Source of the DNA: Anaerococcus sp. Marseille-P3625
GTDB lineage: Bacteria > Bacillota > Clostridia > Tissierellales > Peptoniphilaceae
Assembly (NCBI RefSeq): GCF_900232825.1
Contig: NZ_OCTP01000010.1
Span: 434,001 to 498,000, forward strand
Direction: 5' to 3'
DNA: 64,000 bases
The stretch's first letter is position 1, and each line of letters starts with the position of its first letter. Positions 36,789-45,846 of the stretch are shown one piece after another. The notes below the pieces were generated by a model. The model saw nothing but the letters and a program-made list of their open reading frames with translations, had not been told where the DNA came from and did not search any database. The position numbers and the translations under genes are program-made.

Positions 36789-36812
36789 TTCATCCTCCAT
36801 AATTAATCTACA

Positions 36813-36840
36813 GTAAAAATACTCACTTATTGTGAGTATT
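36813..36840 (-). terminator. Terminator of the dut operon
   Basis: On the minus strand AATACTCAC and GTGAGTATT form a perfect 9-bp stem with a 5-base loop, followed by TTTT. It overlaps the stop of the anchored unknown gene and ends 24 bases before the mutS start. Confidence 0.8.
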
Positions 36841-37375
36841 ATCTAATATCAAGCGTTTTAACATTTGTAATCCAAGATGACGAAGAATCAGAAGCTATGT
36901 CTATTAAGATGACTTTTCCGTATTTTGGATTAACATCGTACACTGGAGTGTCACTTAACTTATAAACTAAATAGACTCTATCTGGTTCTAGAGCTTGCGA
37001 CATAGAAATTTTCTTAGAATTCCCCTCATCATCTTCAACAGCTATTACTGAACTATCTTTGAAATTATAATCAAGCTTTCCTATTATCTTCTCAAGAGAG
37101 ACCCCTTCGATTGAAGTTTTTTCTAATCCTTTATTAATTGAAACATTCTTAACTTCAGAACCAATTTCTCTAAGTTCTTTTAAAGTTATAGCTTCTAATT
37201 GATCTCCATTCCCTTTAAAAATTATTATTTCATTATCGTATTTTGCAATTTCTTTTTCTTTAGAAACTTTAAAAAATATAAGACTTAAAATTAATATTGT
37301 TACAATAAAAGCCATAACTAGCGCTATTCTATATTTATTTTTCTTTATACCTTTATTAAATTTTTTTCTAATCAT
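36839..37375 (-). CDS. Membrane-anchored protein of unknown function
   Basis: 178 residues. A basic N-terminus (MIRKKFNKGIKKNKYR) precedes one membrane helix (about 17-36, ending ILSLIFFKV), and the remaining 140 residues should lie outside. I do not recognise a family. The order ITLKELREI, TSIEGVSLEKIIGKL, VIAVEDDEGNSKKISMSQAL, VYLVYKLSDTPV loosely recalls the sulfite-oxidase/molybdopterin-binding fold, but the cofactor Cys is absent (there is no Cys at all), so any resemblance would be to a non-catalytic fold. Its start shares the TAATG of the dut stop, so it is cotranscribed with dut. Confidence 0.6.
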   Translation of the reverse strand: MIRKKFNKGIKKNKYRIALVMAFIVTILILSLIFFKVSKEKEIAKYDNEIIIFKGNGDQLEAITLKELREIGSEVKNVSINKGLEKTSIEGVSLEKIIGKLDYNFKDSSVIAVEDDEGNSKKISMSQALEPDRVYLVYKLSDTPVYDVNPKYGKVILIDIASDSSSSWITNVKTLDIR

Positions 37376-37806
37376 TATTGCCCAGTTGATCCAAATCCAT
37401 CTTCACCACGTACTGATTGGGAAAGTTCCTCAACAAATTCAATATCACATCTTTGATATGGTTGTATTATTAATTGCGCTAACCTGTCACCATTTTTTAT
37501 TATTTGTTTATCTTGACCGTAATTATACAAGAATATAACTATTTCTCCCCTATAATCAGAATCTATTACCCCAACAGTATTTGCTAGCATCAAAGATTTT
37601 TTTACTCCGGTTGAAGATCTAGGATAAACTGCACCAAAAAATCCTTCTGGTATTTGAACTTTTACTCCTGTGTTGATTTTTTCTGTTTTACCAGGATTGA
37701 TAACTATATCCTCATCAGTTAGGCAAGGTAAATCAATCCCTGCTGCTCCTGATGTCTGATATTCTAAATTTTTAATTTCTGAGATCACTTTTAATTTTTT
37801 TAACAT
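37375..37806 (-). CDS. dut: dUTP diphosphatase
   Basis: A 143-residue trimeric dUTPase that hydrolyses dUTP to dUMP, keeping uracil out of DNA and supplying dTMP synthesis. All five motifs are seen: GAAGIDLPC (1), PRSSTGVK (2), NTVGVIDSDYRGEI with the catalytic Asp and Tyr (3), GDRLAQLII (4) and RGEDGFGSTGQ (5). AAGGTGGTAAA precedes the ATG and a good promoter lies 20 bases further up. It complements Ung encoded at 54.3-54.9 kb. Confidence 0.96.
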   Translation of the reverse strand: MLKKLKVISEIKNLEYQTSGAAGIDLPCLTDEDIVINPGKTEKINTGVKVQIPEGFFGAVYPRSSTGVKKSLMLANTVGVIDSDYRGEIVIFLYNYGQDKQIIKNGDRLAQLIIQPYQRCDIEFVEELSQSVRGEDGFGSTGQ

Positions 37807-37826
37807 TTTACCACCTTCATATGCTT

Positions 37827-37855
37827 AATATACCAATTTTTTACAATAATTACAA
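37827..37855 (-). promoter_or_regulatory. Predicted promoter of dut
   Basis: On the minus strand: TTGTAA (37855-37850), 17-base spacer, TATATT (37832-37827), about 20 bases before the start codon. Confidence 0.65.
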
Positions 37856-37909
37856 AATTTTTAGTTCGATAAAGTTGTGGTCAATTATATTGTCTTTATT
37901 TTAAAAGAA

Positions 37910-37938
37910 TTGCTAAAGAAATTTAACTGTTATATAAT
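37910..37938 (+). promoter_or_regulatory. Predicted promoter of the 86-residue unknown
   Basis: TTGCTA (37910-37915), 17-base spacer, perfect TATAAT (37933-37938), 42 bases before the start codon. It is divergent from the dut promoter. Confidence 0.72.
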
Positions 37939-37978
37939 AATAATATAGTAAATTAAAAATCGATAAGGAGGAATTGCT

Positions 37979-38239
37979 ATGAGTAAAAATGATAAATTAC
38001 TAGATCCTACCAGTGGAGAAATTAAAAAATCTAGCCAATTTGCTGGAAATGAGGAACTTGATAGAAAAACTCGTCAATCAGAAGCCACCAAAGGTGGAGA
38101 GGATATTGATAAAAAATTAAGTCCTGATCAAGAAGAGCTTAAAACCGAAGTAGACGAAGCTGATCAAATTTCAAATGTTGGTGTTGAAGCTAGAAGAACA
38201 AGAGAAGATGATTTATCAGAAAATCCTTCTATGGATTAA
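37979..38239 (+). CDS. Small highly charged, probably disordered protein of unknown function
   Basis: 86 residues, starting MSKNDKLLDPTSGEIKKSSQ. It has no Cys, Trp or Tyr and a single Phe. About half of it is Glu, Asp, Lys and Arg, with no hydrophobic core, so I expect it to be unfolded alone. I recognise no family. It is very likely real: strong promoter, perfect Shine-Dalgarno (AAGGAGGAATTGCT) and its own terminator. It is a plus-strand single-gene unit within a minus-strand region. Disordered stress or nucleic-acid-associated proteins look like this, but no function can be claimed. Confidence 0.75.
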   Translation: MSKNDKLLDPTSGEIKKSSQFAGNEELDRKTRQSEATKGGEDIDKKLSPDQEELKTEVDEADQISNVGVEARRTREDDLSENPSMD

Positions 38240-38275
38240 TTTATAAAAATATTTTACATAAATATTATAAATTTA

Positions 38276-38315
38276 GGATGTCAATATTGTAAATACTACA
38301 AGTTGACATCCTTTT
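38276..38315 (+). terminator. Terminator of the 86-residue unknown
   Basis: A 9-bp perfect stem GGATGTCAA / TTGACATCC with an 18-base loop and TTTT after it. The minus-strand side lacks a clear T run but may also help end the trhP operon. Confidence 0.8.
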
Positions 38316-38325
38316 ATTATAACAT

Positions 38326-39570
38326 TTAAATATTATCATCTTCTAGGATTTCTCTTCTTAACATATCACCTTTTTCAAGAGGTAAATCAATATATATCAG
38401 AATTTTTTCTTTAGGTTTGTTAGCTACTTCTATATTTTCACCCTTGGTATTTTTCATATTATCGATTTTAAATTTGTAAAAATCTTTAGAATTTCCAAAA
38501 ATTTCTATTTCTTCATCTAAAAAAAATCTATTTCTTTGCTCTATTGTTGCTATTTTACTATTTTTATCGTAATCTAAAACCGTACCTATAAAATCATAAT
38601 TTCTAATATAAGAAGAATTTTCGTAAATTTGATCGTTGCCATCTGGTTTTTTATGGAAAAAGCCTTTGGTATAATGTCTGTGACTTGCTTTTTGTAGTTC
38701 TGTAAAATATTTATCTATTATTTCTTTGTTATAATTCCCCTCATAATAAGCATCTATTACTTGTCTATATGATCTTACAACGGTTGCTACATAAAAAGCT
38801 GTTTTCATTCGTCCTTCAATTTTAAAACTATCTATGCCAGCTTCTATAAGCTTATCAATCTCATCAATTAGGCAAAGATCTTTCGAATTCATAATAAAAG
38901 TACCAGATCCATCTTCTTCTATTGGATAATATTCGCCAGGTCTAGTTTCTTCTTGTATGCTGTATTTCCACCTACAAGCTTGGGCACAATCTCCCCTATT
39001 TGCATCACGACCTGTCATGTAATTACTTAGTAAGCACCTTCCTGAATAAGAAATACACATAGCTCCATGAATAAAGACTTCAATTTCTAGATCTTTTGGA
39101 GTATTTTTTCTGATTTCAATAATCTCTTCTAAAGATAGTTCTCTAGCAAGAATAACTCTTTTAGCACCCATTTTGTACCAAAAATTTACTGTAGCAGTAT
39201 TTGTAACTGAGGCTTGAGTGCTTACATGGATATCTATATCTGTTAGTTCTTTTGCTAATGAGAATATTCCAGGATCTGATATGATAAGAGCATCTACTCC
39301 TATCTCTTCCAAAAACTTCAAATAATCCTCTATTCCATCCAAATCTGAATCGTGGGGTAAAATATTCATAGTTATATGAACTCTCACATTGTTAGCGTGA
39401 GCGTAATTTACAGCCTCTTTCATAGCTTCTCTATCAAAATTTTTAGCATTAGCTCTAAGTCCAAAGCTATCGCCTGCCATAAATACAGCACTAGCTCCAA
39501 ATTTTACTGCAGCTTCTAGTCTTTCCATATCTCCAGCTGGAGCAAGTAATTCTACTTTTTTTTCTTGCAT
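38326..39570 (-). CDS. trhP: U32-family tRNA hydroxylation protein TrhP (YrrO-like)
   Basis: A 414-residue U32 protein. It carries the family signature EVFIHGAMCISYSGRCLLSN and then GDCAQACRWKY, whose Cys residues probably hold an iron-sulfur cluster. In B. subtilis, U32 proteins YrrN/YrrO (TrhP1/2) use prephenate to hydroxylate U34 of tRNAs, and the adjacent methyltransferase TrmR then makes methoxyuridine. The next gene upstream here is that methyltransferase, coupled by TAATG, which supports the role over the old label collagenase-like protease. Only one U32 gene is present at this locus. It ends a long operon. Confidence 0.85.
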   Translation of the reverse strand: MQEKKVELLAPAGDMERLEAAVKFGASAVFMAGDSFGLRANAKNFDREAMKEAVNYAHANNVRVHITMNILPHDSDLDGIEDYLKFLEEIGVDALIISDPGIFSLAKELTDIDIHVSTQASVTNTATVNFWYKMGAKRVILARELSLEEIIEIRKNTPKDLEIEVFIHGAMCISYSGRCLLSNYMTGRDANRGDCAQACRWKYSIQEETRPGEYYPIEEDGSGTFIMNSKDLCLIDEIDKLIEAGIDSFKIEGRMKTAFYVATVVRSYRQVIDAYYEGNYNKEIIDKYFTELQKASHRHYTKGFFHKKPDGNDQIYENSSYIRNYDFIGTVLDYDKNSKIATIEQRNRFFLDEEIEIFGNSKDFYKFKIDNMKNTKGENIEVANKPKEKILIYIDLPLEKGDMLRREILEDDNI

Positions 39571-40199
39571 TAATTCTCCTTAACACTTAAAGTTAGTCCA
39601 TCGCCAATAGGTACGATAGTGCTTCTAAAATCAGCTCTATCGACAACATAAGCCAAATAGTTTCTTAGTCTTTTAACTATAGTTATCATTCTCTTATCGA
39701 CTAAATCATCGTTTAGAACCATGCCTCTAAATAATACATTGTCGGCAATTATTATTCCATTTTTATTTAATAACTTCGAAGTTATCTTAAAATAGTCAAT
39801 ATAATGCGCTTTATTTGCATCAATAAAAACAAAATCAAAGCCTTGGTTTATTTTACTCAAGGCTTTAATTGCATCATCATTTATTAAATTAATCGGTGCA
39901 TTATATTTTTTGAAATTATTTTTTGCAATATCAGAAGTTTTTTCATCAATTTCTATTGTTGTGATCTTTGCCTTAGTATATTTATAAAATACTAAGGAAG
40001 AATAACCAATTGCGCTTCCAATCTCTAAAATAGTTTTCGGAGTATTTATTTCCAATATTGCTTTTATAAACTCTTTTGTCTCAATATTCATAATTGGAAC
40101 ATTGTGTTTTTCAGCATAAGCTCTTAATTCCAAAAAATCATTGTCTTCAATAATATTTTTTAGATAAGCTGAAGTATGTGGATAATTAATATATTTCAT
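39570..40199 (-). CDS. trmR: tRNA 5-hydroxyuridine methyltransferase TrmR (YrrM-like)
   Basis: A 209-residue SAM-dependent O-methyltransferase of the class I catechol-methyltransferase type. Seen: KTILEIGSAIGYSSLVFY (SAM loop), ITTIEIDEKTSDIAKNNF, DFVFIDANKAHYIDYF (metal-binding Asp) and GIIIADNVLFRGMV. In B. subtilis the homologue methylates 5-hydroxyuridine at tRNA position 34. Context with the U32 gene is the same. Its first 14 bases overlap the rnjA end and no good Shine-Dalgarno is visible, so translation may be coupled. Confidence 0.85.
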   Translation of the reverse strand: MKYINYPHTSAYLKNIIEDNDFLELRAYAEKHNVPIMNIETKEFIKAILEINTPKTILEIGSAIGYSSLVFYKYTKAKITTIEIDEKTSDIAKNNFKKYNAPINLINDDAIKALSKINQGFDFVFIDANKAHYIDYFKITSKLLNKNGIIIADNVLFRGMVLNDDLVDKRMITIVKRLRNYLAYVVDRADFRSTIVPIGDGLTLSVKEN

Positions 40200-41865
40200 T
40201 ATTATCGACTTCAGAAATAACTGGAAGAATCATTGGATCTCTACCTAATTCATTGTAAAGGTATGATTTTAAATCCTCTCTAATCTGATATTTGATTTGA
40301 CTTAAAGCTCTGATTTCTTCTTTTTGGCATTTTTCTATTGATCTTAATACTACTTCCTTTGAATTTTCAATGATATCTTGATTTTCTTTAACATAAACAA
40401 AACCACGTGATACAATTTCAGGACCTGCCAATAAAGTTTGACTATTTCTATCAAAAGTTATTGAAACAACCATCAATCCATCTTCAGATAAATGCTTTCT
40501 ATCCTTTAGAACTATATTACCAACATCGCCAATACCAGAACCGTCAATTAAAACTTTACCTGCTTGCACTTTTCCAGAAACTTTGGCAGATTTTTTTGTA
40601 AATTCTAATATATCTCCATTGTCTAAAGTGAAAATATTCTTTTTTTCCATTCCCATATCTTCAGCAATTTTTTCATGGGTTTGCAATTGTCTTGCTTCTC
40701 CATGGGCAGGAATGAGGTATTTTGGTGTAGTTAATTGATACATAAGCTTAATTTCTTCTTGACAAGCGTGTCCTGAGGCATGAACTTTGGCAAGTGAAGC
40801 ATATATTATATTTACACCTATTCTTGTTAATTTGTTTATTGTATTGTTAATAGAAATTTCATTTCCAGGAATAGCTGATGAGGATAAAATTACAGTATCT
40901 GTTTCATTTAGATGAATTTGCTTATGCTCACCATTTGCCATTCTAGTTAATGCTGATAAAGGCTCTCCTTGTGTTCCAGTAGAAAGAACAACAACTTGAT
41001 CATCAGAATATTTTTTGATATTCTTCATATCAATCAAAGTATTGTTATTAATTTTTAAATAGCCTAAATCACTAGCAATTTTAACGTTGTTTATCATACT
41101 TCTACCAGAAAGTGCTACTTTTCTGTTGTATTTTTCTGCAGCATAGATTACTTGTTGAACTCTATGAAGATTACTTGCGAAAGTTGCGACAATAATTCTA
41201 CCAGTAACTTGTCCAAATATTCTAATAAATGTATCACCAACCTCTTTTTCACTTATTGAAAAACCGGGTCTTTCTACGTTTGTACTATCAGCATAAAGAG
41301 CCAATAAGCCTTTTCTACCAAGCTCTGCTATTCTTTGGATATCAGTTGGATCGCCATCTATTGGCGTAAAGTCCATCTTAAAATCTCCAGTAAATAATAT
41401 ACTACCTACAGGTGATTTTAGAGCAATGGCACAAGAGTCAGGTATTGAATGGCTAACTCTAATAAATTCAAGACTCATTTCTCCAACTTTGACCTTATTA
41501 TTTACGTTAACCATTTTTATTCTATTAGGATTTAAGCCATGTTCTTTAAACTTACTTTCTAATAAACCCTTAGTTAATTTGGAACAATAAACGTTTGTAT
41601 CTATATTTTTCAAAAAATATGGGATTGCACCTATGTGATCTTCATGACCATGGGTTACAAAAATTCCTTTTAATTTCTCTTTATTTTCTTCTATATAAGT
41701 AAAATCTGGAATTACTATATCAACTCCAAGCATATCTTGGTCTGGAAATGTTAGACCGCAATCTATCATTACCATATCATTACCATATTCTACTACTGCA
41801 CAGTTTTTACCAATTTCCTGCATTCCTCCAATTGGTATCAATTTTAATTTTTTTTCATTTGTCAT
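40186..41865 (-). CDS. rnjA: Ribonuclease J
   Basis: A 559-residue metallo-beta-lactamase/beta-CASP RNase with 5'-3' exo- and endonuclease activity. Seen: LIPIGGMQEIGKNCAVVEYG, MIDCGLTFPD, THGHEDHIGAIPYFL (metal site), FTGDFKMDFTPIDG, ALYADSTNVERPG, and ASGHACQEEIKLM. A C-terminal domain follows. The ATG at 41865 is chosen because AAGGAGT sits seven bases before it and the family begins here; 13 upstream codons lack support. The start lies inside the fur 3' end (11-base overlap). J1 versus J2 cannot be decided. Confidence 0.94.
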   Translation of the reverse strand: MTNEKKLKLIPIGGMQEIGKNCAVVEYGNDMVMIDCGLTFPDQDMLGVDIVIPDFTYIEENKEKLKGIFVTHGHEDHIGAIPYFLKNIDTNVYCSKLTKGLLESKFKEHGLNPNRIKMVNVNNKVKVGEMSLEFIRVSHSIPDSCAIALKSPVGSILFTGDFKMDFTPIDGDPTDIQRIAELGRKGLLALYADSTNVERPGFSISEKEVGDTFIRIFGQVTGRIIVATFASNLHRVQQVIYAAEKYNRKVALSGRSMINNVKIASDLGYLKINNNTLIDMKNIKKYSDDQVVVLSTGTQGEPLSALTRMANGEHKQIHLNETDTVILSSSAIPGNEISINNTINKLTRIGVNIIYASLAKVHASGHACQEEIKLMYQLTTPKYLIPAHGEARQLQTHEKIAEDMGMEKKNIFTLDNGDILEFTKKSAKVSGKVQAGKVLIDGSGIGDVGNIVLKDRKHLSEDGLMVVSITFDRNSQTLLAGPEIVSRGFVYVKENQDIIENSKEVVLRSIEKCQKEEIRALSQIKYQIREDLKSYLYNELGRDPMILPVISEVDNNEIY

Positions 41866-42313
41866 TTTTACTCCTTGATTTCTGACATTCGGAGCAAGTA
41901 CCATAGATCCTAAGTGAATAGTAATTTAAATCAAAGTCATATCTTTGTTTCAATTCTTTTTTTAACTGATTTGTTGATATACATTCATCTTCGATAATTT
42001 TTCCACAATTTGTGCAAATAATATGATCATGATGGGAATTAGAAGAATCAATCAACTCGTAAGTATAAGCATTATCAGTAAATTCTTGTTTATTTACAAT
42101 TCCTAATTCGTCGAATATATTAAGCGTTCTATATATAGTTGCAATGCCAACTTGTTTATTTTTTTCGCGCACTATAGAAAAAAGTTCCTCTGGGGTAACA
42201 TGTTTTGGTGAACTTTCTTTTAAAGCTTTAAATATTATTTCTCTTTGTTTAGTATATTTTTGATTATTTTTTTCAAAAATTTTTTTTATATCACTAGTTT
42301 CCATCTGTTTCAT
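41855..42313 (-). CDS. Fur-family metal- or peroxide-responsive repressor
   Basis: A 152-residue Fur-type regulator. The winged helix has KYTKQREIIFKAL, VTPEELFSIVREK and GIATIYRTLNIFDELGIV (recognition helix). The metal-binding half has SHHDHIICTNCGKIIE and CSECQ, the two Cys-x-x-Cys pairs that hold structural zinc. Whether it is Fur, PerR or Zur cannot be decided from this. An ATG at 42304 is an alternative start; neither has a clear Shine-Dalgarno, and the gene overlaps the DUF1292 gene by 20 bases. It is embedded in the operon directly before rnjA, an uncommon place for a Fur gene. Confidence 0.9.
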   Translation of the reverse strand: MKQMETSDIKKIFEKNNQKYTKQREIIFKALKESSPKHVTPEELFSIVREKNKQVGIATIYRTLNIFDELGIVNKQEFTDNAYTYELIDSSNSHHDHIICTNCGKIIEDECISTNQLKKELKQRYDFDLNYYSLRIYGTCSECQKSRSKNDK

Positions 42314-42536
42314 CTTTCATTTGTTCATAGAGTTCGATAATTTCATCTAATTCTTTTTGGTCACTGATACTCTTAAATAAAACTTCTTTATCGTTATTTA
42401 TTACTTCCATGATAAGAATCATATCATCATTATCTTTTTGTAATGCACAATAATTTTTATCATCAACTCCGAAAGTGTCTATTATATTAAATTTGACTTC
42501 ATTATTATTTTCATCGTATAAAATGATATTATCCAT
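42294..42536 (-). CDS. DUF1292 protein (YrzB-like)
   Basis: An 80-residue acidic protein that starts [22 protein letters not shown] and contains KDNDDMILIMEV and ELDEIIELYEQM, the pattern of DUF1292. Function is unknown. In Bacillus the homologue sits in the same place, after the ireB- and ruvX-type genes behind alaS, so the assignment rests on sequence plus order. It overlaps ruvX by 8 bases and fur by 20. Confidence 0.85.
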   Translation of the reverse strand: MDNIILYDENNNEVKFNIIDTFGVDDKNYCALQKDNDDMILIMEVINNDKEVLFKSISDQKELDEIIELYEQMKDETDGN

Positions 42537-42948
42537 TGGTTCTCCTATCTAAATAGGTTTGCAATATAAATGTTGCAGCTATTTTATCAATATATTTTTT
42601 TCTATTCTCACGCCTTACATCCATGTCTATAAGAACTCTCTCAGATTGTAATGTGGTCATTCTTTCGTCTTCATATACAATTTCTTTATCAGTTTGTTTT
42701 CTTAATAAATCTACAAAGCTCATTACTTTCATTGATTGAGGCCCAATTGAATTATTCATATTTTTAGGTAAACCTACAACAATCTGGCTAACTTGATTGT
42801 CTTCGATAATTTTAAGTAACTTTACTATGTCTAAACTTGCTTTCTTTCTTTTTATTGTTTCTAATGGATTAGCTATCAAAAACATAGGGTCGCTTAATGC
42901 AACCCCTATTGTTTTATCTCCTATATCCAGGCCCATGATTCTAGTCAT
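42529..42948 (-). CDS. ruvX: RuvX/YqgF-family Holliday-junction resolvase-like protein
   Basis: A 139-residue RNase H-fold nuclease. Seen: [18 protein letters not shown] with the first catalytic Asp, [32 protein letters not shown] with the acidic Glu/Asp, and [13 protein letters not shown] with the last Asp position replaced or shifted. The family acts in 16S rRNA 5'-end maturation and is related to resolvases. It overlaps ireB by 8 bases, and its position is the same as yrrK of B. subtilis. Confidence 0.92.
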   Translation of the reverse strand: MTRIMGLDIGDKTIGVALSDPMFLIANPLETIKRKKASLDIVKLLKIIEDNQVSQIVVGLPKNMNNSIGPQSMKVMSFVDLLRKQTDKEIVYEDERMTTLQSERVLIDMDVRRENRKKYIDKIAATFILQTYLDRRTNG

Positions 42949-43201
42949 TGATATAGCTATTTAATAATTCTTCAATTATTTCATCACGATCAACGGCTCT
43001 GATTAGTTTTCTAGCCCCATTGTGAGCAGTTATATATGTCGGGTCTCCGGATAATAGGTAACCGACAATTTGACCTGTAGGTTTGTATCCTTTTTCTTCA
43101 AGAGCAGAATATACAGTATTTAAAATATCTCTAATATCTTTTTTCTGATCTCTTTCAGGTTTAAATGCAATAGTTTCATTTAAGTTATTATTATCAGTCA
43201 T
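42941..43201 (-). CDS. ireB: IreB-family regulatory phosphoprotein (DUF965)
   Basis: An 86-residue protein with the DUF965 core [34 protein letters not shown] and [16 protein letters not shown]. In Enterococcus the homologue is phosphorylated near the N-terminus by the PASTA kinase IreK and controls cephalosporin resistance. Here Thr10 in ETIAF is a candidate phosphosite. It lies immediately after alaS, the classical position. Confidence 0.92.
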   Translation of the reverse strand: MTDNNNLNETIAFKPERDQKKDIRDILNTVYSALEEKGYKPTGQIVGYLLSGDPTYITAHNGARKLIRAVDRDEIIEELLNSYIND

Positions 43202-43212
43202 TTTAACTCCCT

Positions 43213-45828
43213 TTATATTAATTGACGTGCTTTCTCTAAAGCAAGATCAATCTTTGAAATATCTTTTCCACCAGCTTGGGCGAAGTTCTTTCTTCCTCCA
43301 CCGTTGCCACCTGTAATTTGACTTATTTCTCTTACAATTTTACCTGCATTATATTTATCGGTAAGATCTTGATCAACTGATACTGTAAATACAATTTTTC
43401 CATCTAAAACACTTACAAAAACAATGATTAATTTATCAAATATTTGTTTTAACCTATTTTCGTAATCGCGCATTTCATCAATACTAGCATCATCAAATTT
43501 GTATATCAATAAATTGAAATTTTCTTTTTGAATAACATTTGATTTTAAATTTTCAAAAACATCTTTGCTTGATGTGGATTTCAATTTTTTAATTTCATCT
43601 TTTTGATTATTAATTTCTGATTTTAGAGATTCTATTTTCTGTTCTATAAAATCTGGTCTAGAAGAAATTAAATTTGCTATCTCATCGATTTTTGAAATTT
43701 TTTCTTGGAGTAAATTGTAAACTTTATTGCCAGTTATTGCTTCAATTCTTCTAACTCCAGCTGATACTGATGATTCGCTTACTATTTTAAACATTAAAAT
43801 ATTTGATGAATTATCAACATGACAACCACCACACAATTCTTTTGAGTAATCACCAATAGAAACAACTCTTACTTCATCCCTATATTTATCTTCAAATAAT
43901 CCAATTGCTCCCATCTCCTGAGATTTTTTAAATGGAACAATTTCCTTATTTACTGGTAATTGTTGGCAGATTTTATCATTAATAATATCTTCTATTTGTC
44001 TTTTTTCTTCTTTAGTTAAAGATTGGTTGTAGGTAAAGTCAAATCTTAATTTTTCTTCATCAACTAAAGAACCTGCTTGTTTTACTTCGTTACCTAAAAT
44101 ATCTTTAAGAGCCTGGTCTAAAAGATGTGTTGCTGAGTGATTGCGTGTTATAGCTAAACGTCTGTTTTTATCAATCTGGAATAAATACTCCTTTTCTGTT
44201 TCTAATGTCCCTTCTAAAACTTCAACATAATGAAAATAAATATCATTTTTCTTTTGAACATCATTTACACGAACTTTTGTATTTTCTCCTAAAATAAAAC
44301 CAGTATCTGCTACTTCGCCGCCACCTTCAGCATAAAATGAAGTCTTATCACTTACTACTATACCTTCTTGACCTTCTTTTAGCGATACCAATCCGCTATT
44401 TTTGTCAAATAAATTTAAAATTTTAGCTTTTGTTGTGAAATTATCATAGCCAATAAATTCAGTTATTTTAATTCCATCAGTTACTATATTATCTAAAGAC
44501 CAACCAGCATCTTTTTTTCTTGCATTTCTAGCTGTTTCTCTTTGTTTTTCCATTTCTTGATCAAAAGTTTTTATGTCAACATCATAATTAGATTCGTTTA
44601 AAATTTCTTTTGTAAGATCTATTGGAAATCCATAAGTATCATAAAGTTTGAAAGCTTCTACTCCATCTAGAATTTTAGATTTTTTCTCTCTAATTTCATC
44701 AATTAAAGTGTTAAGTCTTTCAAGTCCTTGCTCGATAGTTTTTTGGAATCTTTCTTCTTCTTCTATAACTACATTTAGAATATTTTCTCTATTTGTAACT
44801 AGCTCTTCATATTCTACTTTATAAGAATCTATAACCTTATCTACTATTTTTGATAAAAATTCACCTTGAATGCCCAATAATTTTCCGTGTCTATAGGCTC
44901 TTCTTATGAGTCTTCTAAGTACATAACCACGTTTTTCATTAGATGGTAAAACACCATCGGAAATAAGGAATGTCATTGCCTTAGCGTGATCTGTTATAAC
45001 TCTTATAGAAACATCATCCTTAGGATTTTCTTTATATTTTTTATTAGAAATTTTTTCTATTTCTGAAATAATATCTTGAGCTATATCAACTTCAAAAATA
45101 TTATCTTTATTTTGAACTATCATAGCAATTCTTTCAAGACCCATACCAGTATCAATATTTGGATGAGCAAGTGGTGTGTAGTTTCCTTGGCTATCTTTGT
45201 TAAACTGAGTAAATACTAGATTCCAAACTTCCAAAAATCTATCTGAATTATCATTGCCAGGCTTATTGTCGTTACTGTCAATGGCTTTTGATTGTCCTCT
45301 ATCTACAAAAATTTCGGAGCATGGTCCGCAAGGGCCAACTTCTAGTTCCCAGAAATTATCCTCCTTACCTTGTTTTAGGATTCTTTCTTCTGGCATTCCA
45401 ATATCATTTTTCCATATATCAAATGCTTCTTGGTCATCCTTGTATACAGTAACCCAAAGTTCATCTTTAGAAATTTCTAATTTTTGAGTTAGAAATTCAT
45501 AAGCCCAAGATATAGCTTCTTTTTTGAAATAATCTCCAAAAGAAAAATTTCCTAGCATTTCAAAATATGTTCCGTGACGTTCAGTTTTTCCAACTCTTTC
45601 AATATCAGCAGTACGCACACATTTTTGTGAAGAAGTAGCTCTATTATTTTTCATTTTTTCTTCACCAGTGAAATATTTTTTAAGAGGAGCCATCCCTGCA
45701 TTTATCAATAGTAAAGACTCATCGTCTTTTGGTATTAATGGAAATGATTTTAAAATAGTGTGATTTTTCTCATTGCCAAAAAAGTCAATATATAATTTTC
45801 TTAACTCGTTTACTCCTAAATTTTTCAT
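43213..45828 (-). CDS. alaS: Alanyl-tRNA synthetase
   Basis: An 871-residue class II synthetase. Catalytic domain: [37 protein letters not shown] and [10 protein letters not shown]. Editing domain: [14 protein letters not shown] and [10 protein letters not shown] (zinc His/Cys set). The C-terminal oligomerisation domain ends [17 protein letters not shown]. Length is standard. GGAGAATAA precedes the ATG. Only 18 bases separate it from rrf2, so no T-box leader is possible and it is transcribed with the upstream genes. AlaRS also supplies the Ala-tRNA that RqcH uses. Confidence 0.97.
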   Translation of the reverse strand: MKNLGVNELRKLYIDFFGNEKNHTILKSFPLIPKDDESLLLINAGMAPLKKYFTGEEKMKNNRATSSQKCVRTADIERVGKTERHGTYFEMLGNFSFGDYFKKEAISWAYEFLTQKLEISKDELWVTVYKDDQEAFDIWKNDIGMPEERILKQGKEDNFWELEVGPCGPCSEIFVDRGQSKAIDSNDNKPGNDNSDRFLEVWNLVFTQFNKDSQGNYTPLAHPNIDTGMGLERIAMIVQNKDNIFEVDIAQDIISEIEKISNKKYKENPKDDVSIRVITDHAKAMTFLISDGVLPSNEKRGYVLRRLIRRAYRHGKLLGIQGEFLSKIVDKVIDSYKVEYEELVTNRENILNVVIEEEERFQKTIEQGLERLNTLIDEIREKKSKILDGVEAFKLYDTYGFPIDLTKEILNESNYDVDIKTFDQEMEKQRETARNARKKDAGWSLDNIVTDGIKITEFIGYDNFTTKAKILNLFDKNSGLVSLKEGQEGIVVSDKTSFYAEGGGEVADTGFILGENTKVRVNDVQKKNDIYFHYVEVLEGTLETEKEYLFQIDKNRRLAITRNHSATHLLDQALKDILGNEVKQAGSLVDEEKLRFDFTYNQSLTKEEKRQIEDIINDKICQQLPVNKEIVPFKKSQEMGAIGLFEDKYRDEVRVVSIGDYSKELCGGCHVDNSSNILMFKIVSESSVSAGVRRIEAITGNKVYNLLQEKISKIDEIANLISSRPDFIEQKIESLKSEINNQKDEIKKLKSTSSKDVFENLKSNVIQKENFNLLIYKFDDASIDEMRDYENRLKQIFDKLIIVFVSVLDGKIVFTVSVDQDLTDKYNAGKIVREISQITGGNGGGRKNFAQAGGKDISKIDLALEKARQLI

Positions 45829-45846
45829 TTATTCTCCTAAATCATG

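Noticed and set aside
36789-36800. ATG at 36800 as mutS start
   Set aside because: This ATG is part of the GGAGG ribosome-binding site used by the ATG at 36788.
38326-39570. U32 protein as a collagenase or virulence protease
   Set aside because: The neighbouring methyltransferase and the Cys pattern fit the tRNA hydroxylation role better; there is no export signal.
41866-41904. Upstream extension of rnjA by 13 codons
   Set aside because: AAGGAGT is correctly spaced for the ATG at 41865, where the family starts.
45829-45846. T-box or other leader before alaS
   Set aside because: Only 18 bases separate alaS from rrf2; likewise 9 bases before aspS. There is no room for a tRNA-sensing leader.
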